The notes under the pieces are model-generated. The model saw nothing but the letters and a program-made list of their open reading frames with translations, was not told the origin of the DNA and ran no database searches. Position numbers and translations under genes: made by a program. This document shows, piece by piece, positions 1 through 9,346 of a DNA stretch of 47,331 bases (position 1 is its first letter; each line of letters opens with the position of its first letter). The stretch comes from a virus. The stretch is from IMG/VR virus record IMGVR_UViG_3300038423_000168, positions 1-47,331 of that record; one strand, 5' to 3'.

Positions 1-23
1 GTTGAAACAATCAGACTATTTGT

Positions 24-3000
24 CTAAAATGAAAACGGGGGGCTAGCCGGGGGGTCGGAGAAGATTGCCCTTGTGGGGATATGGGGTTCATAAAGGAAAG
101 TCTGACTGTCCAGCGCCCGTCCGGCAACGATTATCCACTTGCAGTCAGATAGTATAACATCATTAAAATCTTGAGATAGCACGCCTCCGGGTCTGGCGTA
201 GAGAAGTCCTCCGGGAATGAAGTTTGCACCCGGGATTTGGAATGCCGAACCATAGCCCACAGCGATAGTCACCGTGTTACCGGTGGTGACATCAGCTAAA
301 GTTACACCGTCGATATACGGGTACACATCGTAGAAGAACGGTGGGGACAGAGACGGCCCCGGCGTCACACCCGTGGGGTCAACCGGTACGACTCCTCCCG
401 AGCCGTCCACGTAGACCGCCGTCAACGCTGCCATGTCGGCATCCGCCGTCAATGTCTGAGTTCCTCCCGAGGTGGGCGAGGGTGGGGCAACCGGGGTATT
501 GTCCGGTGTGTTCTGATAGATGACAGCACTAAACAGGCTGCCCGGTCCCACCTGTTGAGGAATAGACAACCCGTGGGTAGCAACCACCGTCAAAATATCA
601 CCCACGCTAAAATTGAAAGTCCCACTGAACGGCAGAATGAATGGACCTGTCTGACTGGTGGGTGAAGATTCAGTAATAATGGCAACTGGTGTCGGAGGAG
701 ACCCAGAAGCATATTGGGCATAAACGGTGACCGTCCTGACCCCGGCGTCCCCCGCTTCCCAGTTAAGTTGTCCCGTGACGGCATAAGCTCCCGGCGCTGT
801 GATGGTGTAAACGGGTGGGCTGAGGGAGACGTACCCCGTCAGGTCGAAGTCCACTTGGTCAAACACCACTTCGGCCCCATAGACTCCCGTGGGGACGAGC
901 GTGTAAGCAGCGTTTGACTCCACCTGAAATCCAAAGTTCTGTGCTCCCTGAATCTGCTGTTGCACCGTGGTGATGGCATCGGAGAATGCCTGCTGGATAT
1001 TTGCCTTGTATGCCATGAGGCTGGCGGCGGATTGATTACAGGAGAGCATCGCCATCTGTACGGGGATGGTCTGCCCCTGTATGTCGGGCCGGGACAGATA
1101 GGCAACCGGGTCCAACGTTGTACCGTACCAGCCGGTCTGATTGGGGTCTTGCAAAGCACTCTGAGAGTAGGTAACGATAGGGGCGGTCGGAATGGGGAGG
1201 AGTGGGAAGCCCGGAGACCATGTCCGGCTGCGGGTGCTGGCGTCGGTCAGCACGGTGTTGTAATCAGTTGGGTTACCCAGTGGGTCAATAGCGGAGTCTA
1301 AGCTGGCGACGTAGGCACACACAAACCCGATGATGTAGGGGTCCTGCACGAGGAGTGTCCGGAGGTTGGCATTAAAGTCCCGCCAGAACTGCGTGAAGCG
1401 GTCCACCTGCTTGGCAATAGCGAACTGGTCGTAGGTGTAGCGATACTGCGGGTGGACACTCTGGTATTTCGTGTCAAGCTGGATACGAGTATCCGCTAAC
1501 GAAATGACAGACAGGAGATTTTTACCGATTGAAGTAGGGAATGTACAGGAAACAGGGTAGTCAGCTTCCCCTTCTCCCAGTAAAATTGCGGTGGTTCCAG
1601 CAGCACTGGATGTGGGGATGGACTGATAATCCAAATCCGTTTGGGTGAAACTCCCAACGTAGTTATTATCCGCATACCCATCCCACGTAGTGTTTCTAAC
1701 ATATCCGAGCACGGCGGCTTCGACATAAGACAATCTCCAAAGGGTGTTACCCTGTGTCTCCGTGAGTACCGGGGGCGAGCCTGCGGGGTTCAAGAGAAGA
1801 ATGAGGGGCAGGGCTGCCGGGCCGGAATTGAGCACATCTCCGGGCAATACTTGATTCCATGGAATGGGGTTGGCGGCAAGATAATCCACGGACGGCTGAA
1901 CAAAAGTTTGATACGCCGCCTCGAAGTTGGTCAACCACTGACCGGCACGCCCATTCCGAGTACTGCTAAGATAGAATACCCATGCGCTGGTAAGATTGGG
2001 GTCAAAGTTGCTGTCCACCACATTCCCCAAAGTCACATAACGGGTGAGGTCCTGACGAAGGGTCGCTTGCCGCACGGGAAGGTTGGGGCTGCTGTAATCC
2101 GGGTCGGTCGGCTCGATAACATCACCCGCCAAGGCGGGCAAGGTGCTGACAATGTTTGCCGCATAGGTCGCCGGGGGCATCTGATAGTCGCTGATGACCG
2201 TCGCCGGATTAGGTAAGCTGCCCTGCATTGATGATTGAGGATTGAAGTAATTAGGGTAGCTCTGGTCCGGGGTATAAATGGGAACATTCGTCGTGTTCTT
2301 CATCTGCTGGATGAACACTGGGTCGGAGAGATTGACTCCCGTGTTGGGAATGGCACCACCGAGGGGTGGAACAAACAGTGGTGTACCAAATGTAACCCCG
2401 CTGTAGGTCTGATTAGTGGTGGGGAAATTCCGCAGGATGTTGACATTTGGAACGTGCAATTGGCATTGCCCAAAAGCAAAGTTGGTATCGAAATTCGGGT
2501 GCGGAATAAAGCTCGCCAAGGGGAAGAACTTAAACCCGTTCCACTTCCAAATGGTATCGGAGAACAGGTTGGGGATGGCGGGTAGGTCCGGTAATGCCCA
2601 GTTGCAAATATCGTGAAGCATGGAGGCTATGGCGTTGAGGTTTGCCTGTACCATCTGGAGGATGTTCTGCTCCATGCTACTGAGGATGCCGATGTTCTTG
2701 GTAGCGGCACTAACGAGGCCAATAATCTCACTCTGAAACTGATTGACTTGCTGCATGAAAGTGATGATGTCATAGCCATATTTTATCGCCCGAGGTGGGT
2801 TGTCCAGCTTACCATCCGTCGCCAACTTAACTTGGTTGAATGCTTGTTGAATGTGCTTTTGGATGATATCCCGTTTCTCCATCATCCAGTTGTTGGCATC
2901 GGTGACAGACTTCTCCAACTGCCGCCCATCTTCAAGAGACTTGTGGTAGAAGTTCTCAATCTTCGGGTCACCGAAGGGTTTGAACCTTTGTACCGCCCCT

Positions 3001-3059
3001 TGGGCCTTGATGGGCCACGTTTGGGCTTGTTGCAGCGTTGATGTGAAAGGTGCTCCCAT
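24..3059 (-). CDS. Large phage structural protein, probably baseplate or tail-fibre related
   Basis: This 1011-residue protein is the last gene of the minus-strand tail operon. Its start codon overlaps the stop of the spike gene in a TAATG junction, which suggests translational coupling. The first ~150 residues are helix-rich, and the middle is long and rich in Pro, Asn, Tyr and Thr, like virion proteins. Residues of roughly 735-870 alternate short hydrophobic strands and Gly/Pro turns in a way that suggests a jelly-roll head of the C1q/TNF kind used in phage fibres. No catalytic motif is visible. Position after hub and spike suggests a baseplate wedge, fibre anchor or receptor-contact protein. 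Structural role: fairly confident. Exact part: not known. Confidence 0.7.
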   Translation of the reverse strand: MGAPFTSTLQQAQTWPIKAQGAVQRFKPFGDPKIENFYHKSLEDGRQLEKSVTDANNWMMEKRDIIQKHIQQAFNQVKLATDGKLDNPPRAIKYGYDIITFMQQVNQFQSEIIGLVSAATKNIGILSSMEQNILQMVQANLNAIASMLHDICNWALPDLPAIPNLFSDTIWKWNGFKFFPLASFIPHPNFDTNFAFGQCQLHVPNVNILRNFPTTNQTYSGVTFGTPLFVPPLGGAIPNTGVNLSDPVFIQQMKNTTNVPIYTPDQSYPNYFNPQSSMQGSLPNPATVISDYQMPPATYAANIVSTLPALAGDVIEPTDPDYSSPNLPVRQATLRQDLTRYVTLGNVVDSNFDPNLTSAWVFYLSSTRNGRAGQWLTNFEAAYQTFVQPSVDYLAANPIPWNQVLPGDVLNSGPAALPLILLLNPAGSPPVLTETQGNTLWRLSYVEAAVLGYVRNTTWDGYADNNYVGSFTQTDLDYQSIPTSSAAGTTAILLGEGEADYPVSCTFPTSIGKNLLSVISLADTRIQLDTKYQSVHPQYRYTYDQFAIAKQVDRFTQFWRDFNANLRTLLVQDPYIIGFVCAYVASLDSAIDPLGNPTDYNTVLTDASTRSRTWSPGFPLLPIPTAPIVTYSQSALQDPNQTGWYGTTLDPVAYLSRPDIQGQTIPVQMAMLSCNQSAASLMAYKANIQQAFSDAITTVQQQIQGAQNFGFQVESNAAYTLVPTGVYGAEVVFDQVDFDLTGYVSLSPPVYTITAPGAYAVTGQLNWEAGDAGVRTVTVYAQYASGSPPTPVAIITESSPTSQTGPFILPFSGTFNFSVGDILTVVATHGLSIPQQVGPGSLFSAVIYQNTPDNTPVAPPSPTSGGTQTLTADADMAALTAVYVDGSGGVVPVDPTGVTPGPSLSPPFFYDVYPYIDGVTLADVTTGNTVTIAVGYGSAFQIPGANFIPGGLLYARPGGVLSQDFNDVILSDCKWIIVAGRALDSQTFLYEPHIPTRAIFSDPPASPPFSF

Positions 3060-5425
3060 TATCCTGTTGACACCGTATCGTTGACTCCCGAGATGTAGCT
3101 TCCCTGATTATGCACAATATCAGGAGCCTCGGTCGTGTGGCGGGCTAGTGCCGCCTCAATAATTCTTTGAGCAGTCTGAACATGCTCAGTCATTGTCACG
3201 CCCCGGAACTGGGCGCACTCCAACGTGTAAGTACCGGTTACGTGTTGGTGCATGTTACCGTAAACCATCATATCCACGTCACCGTTGATTTCCAGCCTGA
3301 GTCCCTTCTTAGCGGAGCTTTGACCAATGGTGAGTTCCACCCCGCCTGCCAAGGCCCCGGTAAGTGACCTGCCTTGCTTATCCGCTCCAGTTGCTATGAC
3401 GATTCCGCCATCCAAATCCAACAAGAGGGATTGCCCGGAGTTCTTGTTGGCACCAATGCGGAGGAGGACATCCCGGACAGCGTGGAGGTCCAAGGACTGT
3501 CCATGAGCGTCCATTCCATTGGGAACAGGGTTACCCAGCCAAGAGTTGTAGGGCACCATGGGCATACCGTTGTTGCCGGTCGGTGCTCCTGCGGTGGTCA
3601 AATCATGGAATTGGAAAGTCGCATCTCCGCTGGGCGTATACATAGGCCGTCCGGGGCTGTGCGAGTTAACAACCGTGGGGTCAAACTGCTTGCCGGGTCC
3701 ATCCGAATACCCGTTAATGATGTGCTTCCGCTTTACTCCGTCGTTGTCCCGGCGTGCCCCCAGCCGGACCACCACCGCTCCGTCTGTAGCCATGCGCAGA
3801 CTGATGGCTTCCGCCGCCAGTTTATTGGTCAGCGTACCGCAGTCACCGATGCCCTGCAATTTACGATGGGCAGCGTCCCAGTACTGGAGGGTCCGATTCT
3901 GTACGGCGTCCTGACTGCCTCGTATCTGCGTCTGCACGCTTCTCCCGGAGTTGGGGAGCGTGGTATCGTCACATCCGAGTCGTAGGATAGATTGTCCGAG
4001 AGCTTGGAGGTCAATGGCGTCCTCTTCGTCACGGTTCTTTCCTACGACTAGCTTTAATGAGCCTACAAGGTGCCCCTCAACGCTCCGACCGGCCCCGTGA
4101 GGGTACTCGTAGCCATTGAGCGGTTGAAATTGATTATTCTCCTTGGGCAGAGAGCTTCCCACCTCGAAGATGAGCATCCCCTCCTTGGTTACATCCCAGC
4201 GGGTGGTGTTATACTCGGTGGGGAACCGGGTGGAATAACAACTGGCGGCGGCACGGGCCTCGATATGGTCGGTGCTGTCCACTACGGGATTGTACCCGCT
4301 CTCAAAATTGGCTCCAAACCGTCCGCCGCCATTGGGAGCGGCATTGGTAGTTAGTTCTGAAAGAACCGGCTTGAGAACCTGACCGTAGGTGCTGTCGTCA
4401 AACAGGTTGTATCCTACCAACGTCCCCTCGCTGTGTTCCACGATAAATCCTTTGCGGGCAGGTGTGGGACCTTCATTCAAGGTGGGACCAATCAACCCCT
4501 TGTTGGTGGAGTCAGTGGGGTGGTCGAAGTCCTGATTGGCAAAATAGGTCTCATTGTCAACTTGGAACTTTCCTTGTGTCTTGACGGTGGTGCGTATCCA
4601 CGGATTAGCCGTGGTGCCGAGGATGTTATCCAGAAGGTCAGTCTGCAACACTTCGGGGGGCAACGGATAATCAAGAGCAAATTCCTGCACACGGGTGGTA
4701 TTTTCGGTGTAAGCGGTCACATCCTGCTGACCGCTGAGATAACGGGAGGACAGAGGAACTTCCGGCTGTAGAAAGAGGGAGTAGTCCCGAGTTCCGTCCG
4801 GTAGAATGGTGGGATTGGGGATATTGTTGGCAGCCGGGCGCACGGCAGGCCCCTCGAAGCTTAGCCCGGCATCGGAATAACGCACATGACGAGAGGTGAC
4901 GGTACTCCATGTTCGACTGTAGGGATTGACACTTTCCCGGTCGAATCCCCCGGTTGCCTTATCCCAGCCGGGGTTTATTCGTTCTGTATATCCTTGTGAA
5001 AAGGCCGCTGTTCTTTCTCCGGGATAAGCTTTACGGTAATTACCCCGTTTACGTTCATCTCGTCCAGCGACCCCCTCCACCTCTCGCATGGCAATAGCGT
5101 CCTTGGCCCGAGCGATATGAGACATCGCCCAAGTAAGGATTGCCATCTGAGTATGACCTCCCATATAGAAAAGTGGAACCGCCAGACAGGTTGCCCCCTT
5201 TTCGGGCATTTGCAAATCAGTGGATTCGTAGGAACTATAAGAACAGGGAATGACCGCTACCTCATTGTAAACCTGCTTGGTACGAAAATCCTCAATGGTG
5301 CATATCTGCCGTTCATAATCCACGGTCTGAACTGTAGCGAGAAAGACCTGAAATTGCTCCGTCAATTTAGTGGGAGCACTCGGTGGGTCTTTGTACATGT
5401 GCGTATTACTGGTCGGGAGCGCCAT
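3059..5425 (-). CDS. Baseplate spike protein with gpV/gp5-like OB-fold
   Basis: This 788-residue protein has an N-terminal OB-fold-like segment (about residues 25-105) resembling the gpV/gp5 family that caps the tail tube. Its C-terminal third carries short beta repeats (around VLLRIGAN, LLLDLDGG, GVELTIG, LRLEINGD), as expected for a trimeric beta-helix spike. In contractile tails this part pierces the outer membrane or cell wall. I place the start at 5425: the ATG follows the hub gene's TAA after one base and has a GGAGGT ribosome site inside the end of the hub gene. The alternative ATG six codons upstream overlaps that site. Family assignment rests on pattern and gene order. Confidence 0.7.
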   Translation of the reverse strand: MALPTSNTHMYKDPPSAPTKLTEQFQVFLATVQTVDYERQICTIEDFRTKQVYNEVAVIPCSYSSYESTDLQMPEKGATCLAVPLFYMGGHTQMAILTWAMSHIARAKDAIAMREVEGVAGRDERKRGNYRKAYPGERTAAFSQGYTERINPGWDKATGGFDRESVNPYSRTWSTVTSRHVRYSDAGLSFEGPAVRPAANNIPNPTILPDGTRDYSLFLQPEVPLSSRYLSGQQDVTAYTENTTRVQEFALDYPLPPEVLQTDLLDNILGTTANPWIRTTVKTQGKFQVDNETYFANQDFDHPTDSTNKGLIGPTLNEGPTPARKGFIVEHSEGTLVGYNLFDDSTYGQVLKPVLSELTTNAAPNGGGRFGANFESGYNPVVDSTDHIEARAAASCYSTRFPTEYNTTRWDVTKEGMLIFEVGSSLPKENNQFQPLNGYEYPHGAGRSVEGHLVGSLKLVVGKNRDEEDAIDLQALGQSILRLGCDDTTLPNSGRSVQTQIRGSQDAVQNRTLQYWDAAHRKLQGIGDCGTLTNKLAAEAISLRMATDGAVVVRLGARRDNDGVKRKHIINGYSDGPGKQFDPTVVNSHSPGRPMYTPSGDATFQFHDLTTAGAPTGNNGMPMVPYNSWLGNPVPNGMDAHGQSLDLHAVRDVLLRIGANKNSGQSLLLDLDGGIVIATGADKQGRSLTGALAGGVELTIGQSSAKKGLRLEINGDVDMMVYGNMHQHVTGTYTLECAQFRGVTMTEHVQTAQRIIEAALARHTTEAPDIVHNQGSYISGVNDTVSTG

Positions 5426-5426
5426 G

Positions 5427-8189
5427 TTAACTATTACCTCCATTCAAAGCGTTTTTCAAGAAGGAGGGTAATGAAGGAGCGGGGGGTGATGGCGTGGTTG
5501 GGTTTGTTCCTTTAAGCTGCTTAATGGTTTGTACATTGGATGAGGAAATTCCACCTGTAAGGAAAACCCCCACCGTGCTCTTGATATCGTTAAGGGCGGA
5601 AGTTCCAATTTCCACCTGTTGCTGCAAGTCAGGTTGGAGATTTTGAGTAAGACTCTTGTCTGTACCGGGTTGACCGGGTTGCGGGGTTACAAGCTCAATA
5701 ACGGAGTCTGCGGTAACGGAGTCATACATTATATCAATAGATTGAGAAGCCTGAGAAGTTCCGGGTTGATTTCCGTTGAGCGGAGTGAGGTCGCCCGACT
5801 GTAATTGTCCCACAATACTGGGGTCACTCGGGTTAGTTACACCCGCAAACAGGAAAGCATTTACACTATCCACGGCTTTGGCACGGAAAGTCAAAGCGGA
5901 GTTATCAGTCAAAATCCCTAAGCGACTTTCACGAAAAGCATCAGTTAGAGAAACCCATCTTCCCCACGGAAAGGGAGATATTACCTCATACCCCTGCTCA
6001 TCCGTGTAGGGCTGGGTATTGAGAACCTTCTGATAATAGACGGAGTTGATGCCGTTGTTCAACCAATAATTGGCGGAAAAGAACGGGCTGCCAACCGTCA
6101 TGGCACCAGTTCCACCTTGTTTGGCGGTCTCTCCCGTTTCCGGGTTAGTGGGCAAAGTGTTATACATGTCGGCATCTATTACAGTCGCCTTGTCATTCTG
6201 TAGCCTGAAACACTCGCTAGTGGTATCAAAACGAGTGGCCCAAAGATTACCTATCGTCTCCTTCCGCTGTTTAATGTAAGCCCATTCATCTTGCGAGAAA
6301 GGCACATTGTCAGGCTGACGGACACTTCCTTGATTTCCCGCCTGTACCAATGCCGGATTCTTTGAGGGATTACCGCCCGGAGTAGCACCGGAAGAAGCCA
6401 CTGAAACAAATTGTGAAGCCCAACCGGGAGGATTGACTACGGGTGTGTTTGCATCCGGGGGTTTCGTCCACTGATAAACAAGATTCGGCTGACTGGTATA
6501 GGAGGTTACCGTCTTGGTTCCGATGGTCTTGGTGGAAGGAATGAGAGGCCGCTTTCGGACAGTATCCAGAGTTATCTGCATATTGGCGGCTTGTCCCTGT
6601 TGATAGGTGATGCTCACTTGTTTGATGTACCCATACATATCCTTGTGAGGAAAATACATGGGGAATCCGAGGTGGATTTCCGGGCGCATGGGTATGGTAA
6701 TGGTGTAGGTGCGATAAGCACGATTTGCCCGGTTGAGTTCCGAAGCGGCGTAAGCATACAGATTGACGAGATGGTTAGACTGAATGAAAGGAAGCTGTCG
6801 GGCTGGTTCTTCCCTCAAACCGAACTTAGAGAGTTTCGCTATGTCGATGTGGTCTACAACTGGTTTGAGGATTCCACCCTCGGAATCAAAATGGAAGTTG
6901 GTAAGCCAGTCCCCTTGAATAGACATACGAGTGCAACGAATGCTATGCTCGTCTTCGGTCTCTGATTCACTCTCTATCTCACTCAAATGGACGACGAAGG
7001 GGTTGGTATTCTGAGTAAAATAATCAGCGGCATCGGGAAGTTGAGCATTGGGGTTAGTAATCCCTATATTGGTAACATCCAAATTGTAATAAGGGGGCTT
7101 AAATATAATAGCCCCGTCCAAATCCTGAAACCCCTCATAGAGAAGCAAATTCACCACGGTACGCAGGCGCTCCAACCGAGAAGTAATCTTTCCATCATTG
7201 AGTTTTATGGAGTCCACCGACATATCGGGAAGATACTTACGCATGACATTGATGTACATGTTCTTGTCATTACGAGTGGTGCCGGGGGACTGTACCGCCA
7301 ATCGGGCGCTGCGTGCTCCCATCATATCCGGGTCCATGCTGCCCACAGCGTCTTCCGGTTCTTTGCTGAGAACGTTGGTGATGATGTTGGGGTCATCTTC
7401 CGTAATCACGGGAGAATTCTTCATGTCGTAGCCAAGGATACGGACATCCTTGACGAGATTAACGAGTTTTGTCTGCCAGCGTATGATGTAGTTTTGCTTT
7501 ATCGCCTTTCCCCAATCAGAGGGGTTATTTTGTTCGGCATTGATAGCCCCTTGGTCTAAAGCGTTGAGTTGAAATCCGGCTGGAGTAACCGAACGCAAAA
7601 ACATATCGGCAAGCTGCTTGTAGGGGTCCATGGATGCGAGGTTGTTCTTATAAGGGGTGATGTAGTCCATGGAGGCATTGCTAATGAGGGCTGCCGCAAG
7701 GTCAATCTGCATGAGTTCAAGAAAGCGGAGCGTCCCTAAACAGCTAATATTGATTTGTAGATTGGTTCCGGTGTCGCTATACCCGATATTGGAAATCATC
7801 CCCTTGAAAATACGGTAATACATGGTGTTTCCACGGGGGGAAGGAAAATACCCCTTGCCAAAAACCTGAACCTCCATCATGGTTTCAAGGATGTTGTTAC
7901 CACCTGACGGGGCCTGAAATAGCCGCTTGAAGTTGTTAGGGACGAACATTGAGATAGACGCTGAAGGGATGAGATTGTCGATATCATAAGAAGCGGAAAA
8001 TGAGTCGATGAAGTCGTTGAAGTTGACAATCGTGTAGCTTCCATCCGATTGATTTGAAGCATCTTGTGAGTTTATGTAGGGGTTAATTAAGTAGGGGCGA
8101 CCCTCAATATACACAACGATGTCCGGGGCGGTCTTTATTATTTCCCGCTCACCCACCGTTTGCATGATGTTTCGGATAAGGTTCGCCAT
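5427..8189 (-). CDS. Baseplate hub protein (gp27/gpD-like)
   Basis: This 920-residue protein lies directly before the spike gene, where the tail hub normally sits. Its N-terminal part reads like a late-control/gp27-type tube-fold protein, with alternating strands around IVVYIEGRPYLINPY, FSASYDIDN and VFGKGYFPSP. The C-terminal ~250 residues are rich in Pro, Gly and Gln and may be flexible. I place the start at the ATG at 8189, which is preceded by AGGAG. A TTG 10 codons upstream lies inside the previous gene and is less likely. The stop is one base from the spike start, so the two are probably made together. It could also be a wedge protein. Confidence 0.65.
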   Translation of the reverse strand: MANLIRNIMQTVGEREIIKTAPDIVVYIEGRPYLINPYINSQDASNQSDGSYTIVNFNDFIDSFSASYDIDNLIPSASISMFVPNNFKRLFQAPSGGNNILETMMEVQVFGKGYFPSPRGNTMYYRIFKGMISNIGYSDTGTNLQINISCLGTLRFLELMQIDLAAALISNASMDYITPYKNNLASMDPYKQLADMFLRSVTPAGFQLNALDQGAINAEQNNPSDWGKAIKQNYIIRWQTKLVNLVKDVRILGYDMKNSPVITEDDPNIITNVLSKEPEDAVGSMDPDMMGARSARLAVQSPGTTRNDKNMYINVMRKYLPDMSVDSIKLNDGKITSRLERLRTVVNLLLYEGFQDLDGAIIFKPPYYNLDVTNIGITNPNAQLPDAADYFTQNTNPFVVHLSEIESESETEDEHSIRCTRMSIQGDWLTNFHFDSEGGILKPVVDHIDIAKLSKFGLREEPARQLPFIQSNHLVNLYAYAASELNRANRAYRTYTITIPMRPEIHLGFPMYFPHKDMYGYIKQVSITYQQGQAANMQITLDTVRKRPLIPSTKTIGTKTVTSYTSQPNLVYQWTKPPDANTPVVNPPGWASQFVSVASSGATPGGNPSKNPALVQAGNQGSVRQPDNVPFSQDEWAYIKQRKETIGNLWATRFDTTSECFRLQNDKATVIDADMYNTLPTNPETGETAKQGGTGAMTVGSPFFSANYWLNNGINSVYYQKVLNTQPYTDEQGYEVISPFPWGRWVSLTDAFRESRLGILTDNSALTFRAKAVDSVNAFLFAGVTNPSDPSIVGQLQSGDLTPLNGNQPGTSQASQSIDIMYDSVTADSVIELVTPQPGQPGTDKSLTQNLQPDLQQQVEIGTSALNDIKSTVGVFLTGGISSSNVQTIKQLKGTNPTTPSPPAPSLPSFLKNALNGGNS

Positions 8190-8196
8190 GCGTCTC

Positions 8197-9345
8197 CTAG
8201 TTACTCCCCGTCGTGCCAAAGACTAAGCTGCGCATATTAGGATTTCCCGCTGCATTAGGGACCGCCGCCGAGGAGGGGAACAGCGCCACATTAAGGGTAT
8301 CCATATACGTGCCGCTCTGAATTGCCGGTGAAACGGGATTGATGCTCTTGAAGAGATTGGTGTTGTTTATCAAATTGGACACCACTCCCTCAGTATTTAC
8401 CCCCGTAGTCAGGGGAACACCATTCTGTGTACCCGCAGGCGGTGGTGCGGGTGTTTCCGTAGCCGTATACGCTCCATAAGAGTGCCCCCGCTGAATATTT
8501 GAGGGCTGACTATTGATATAGGGAGATGACGGTCGGAATCGCTCTCTCCATGAGAGAAAGCTAAAATGAAACTCCGCTCGGAAAGGATGGTCAGCATCTA
8601 AGGTATATCCAAAATCCTGAAACATCCCATTCCACACGAAGTTACCCACAATGAGTTGAACATCCTGATGCTTTTTTATGCGTCTACGGGTGTATCCGGG
8701 GGCTAGGGGTCCCTCATTTGCCTCTTCCCCCTCAAAAAAGTAGCCGTTGTTCTCAAAAAACATCACAAGCTGTTGGAGGTTACGCCAAGACTCGGTAAAG
8801 TAGTAATACCCATCCGTTAGACCATAAGTCCAATACTGACCGGGGGTGTGACCGGTCATGGAGATGGTGGAGAGGCTCTCCCCCCACACACCATACTGCC
8901 AGCCGCCCCGAGCAAAGGATTGAGCATCTTCCGTACTCCGAGAAACCTGCGCCGTCTGAGGGTTGATGAGAAATCGGTACTCAGCGGTCAAAGCGGGGTT
9001 TGCCACTCCGTTAGAATTAAATCCCCGATGTGGTATGCGAATAACCACGTAATCCACAAACGGTTTGTTCGCCGCCGTGACATAAGAATCCTTGGTGGAA
9101 GGGAGATTCTTTTCATTTTGTATGTTAAGCGCCGATTCAAGGGAAATCCTAGCCGAGGAACTTTCGGGAATAAAGCGCTTTTCCGCCCGTATTGGTAACA
9201 GCATTGAGGGCGTGGGAGAAGCCTTGGGGGTGATGGCATGAATGTCACTCATGTCATTGATATCACCCTTTGCTTGCTCGGGGATAGCGCTTCCTCTCAC
9301 GGTTATAGAAGTGGGGGGAATGCTCGGTGTTGGAGTGGTTCCCAT
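8197..9345 (-). CDS. Baseplate or tail-tube-junction protein
   Basis: This 382-residue protein sits between the tail lysozyme and the hub. Its central part (roughly residues 95-280) is rich in aromatic residues (GGWQYGVWGE, YGLTDGYYYF, GNFVWNGMFQDFGY), typical of tail-tube-fold proteins. The segment around GGWQYGVWGE resembles GWHITMWGMQPDM in the C-terminal half of the upstream transglycosylase gene, so the two may share a fold and stack at the hub. The ATG at 9345 follows the previous stop by one base (TAAAATG). There is no clear ribosome site, which suggests coupling. N-terminal and C-terminal tails look disordered. Specific function is not recognised. Confidence 0.6.
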   Translation of the reverse strand: MGTTPTPSIPPTSITVRGSAIPEQAKGDINDMSDIHAITPKASPTPSMLLPIRAEKRFIPESSSARISLESALNIQNEKNLPSTKDSYVTAANKPFVDYVVIRIPHRGFNSNGVANPALTAEYRFLINPQTAQVSRSTEDAQSFARGGWQYGVWGESLSTISMTGHTPGQYWTYGLTDGYYYFTESWRNLQQLVMFFENNGYFFEGEEANEGPLAPGYTRRRIKKHQDVQLIVGNFVWNGMFQDFGYTLDADHPFRAEFHFSFLSWRERFRPSSPYINSQPSNIQRGHSYGAYTATETPAPPPAGTQNGVPLTTGVNTEGVVSNLINNTNLFKSINPVSPAIQSGTYMDTLNVALFPSSAAVPNAAGNPNMRSLVFGTTGSN

Positions 9346-9346
9346 T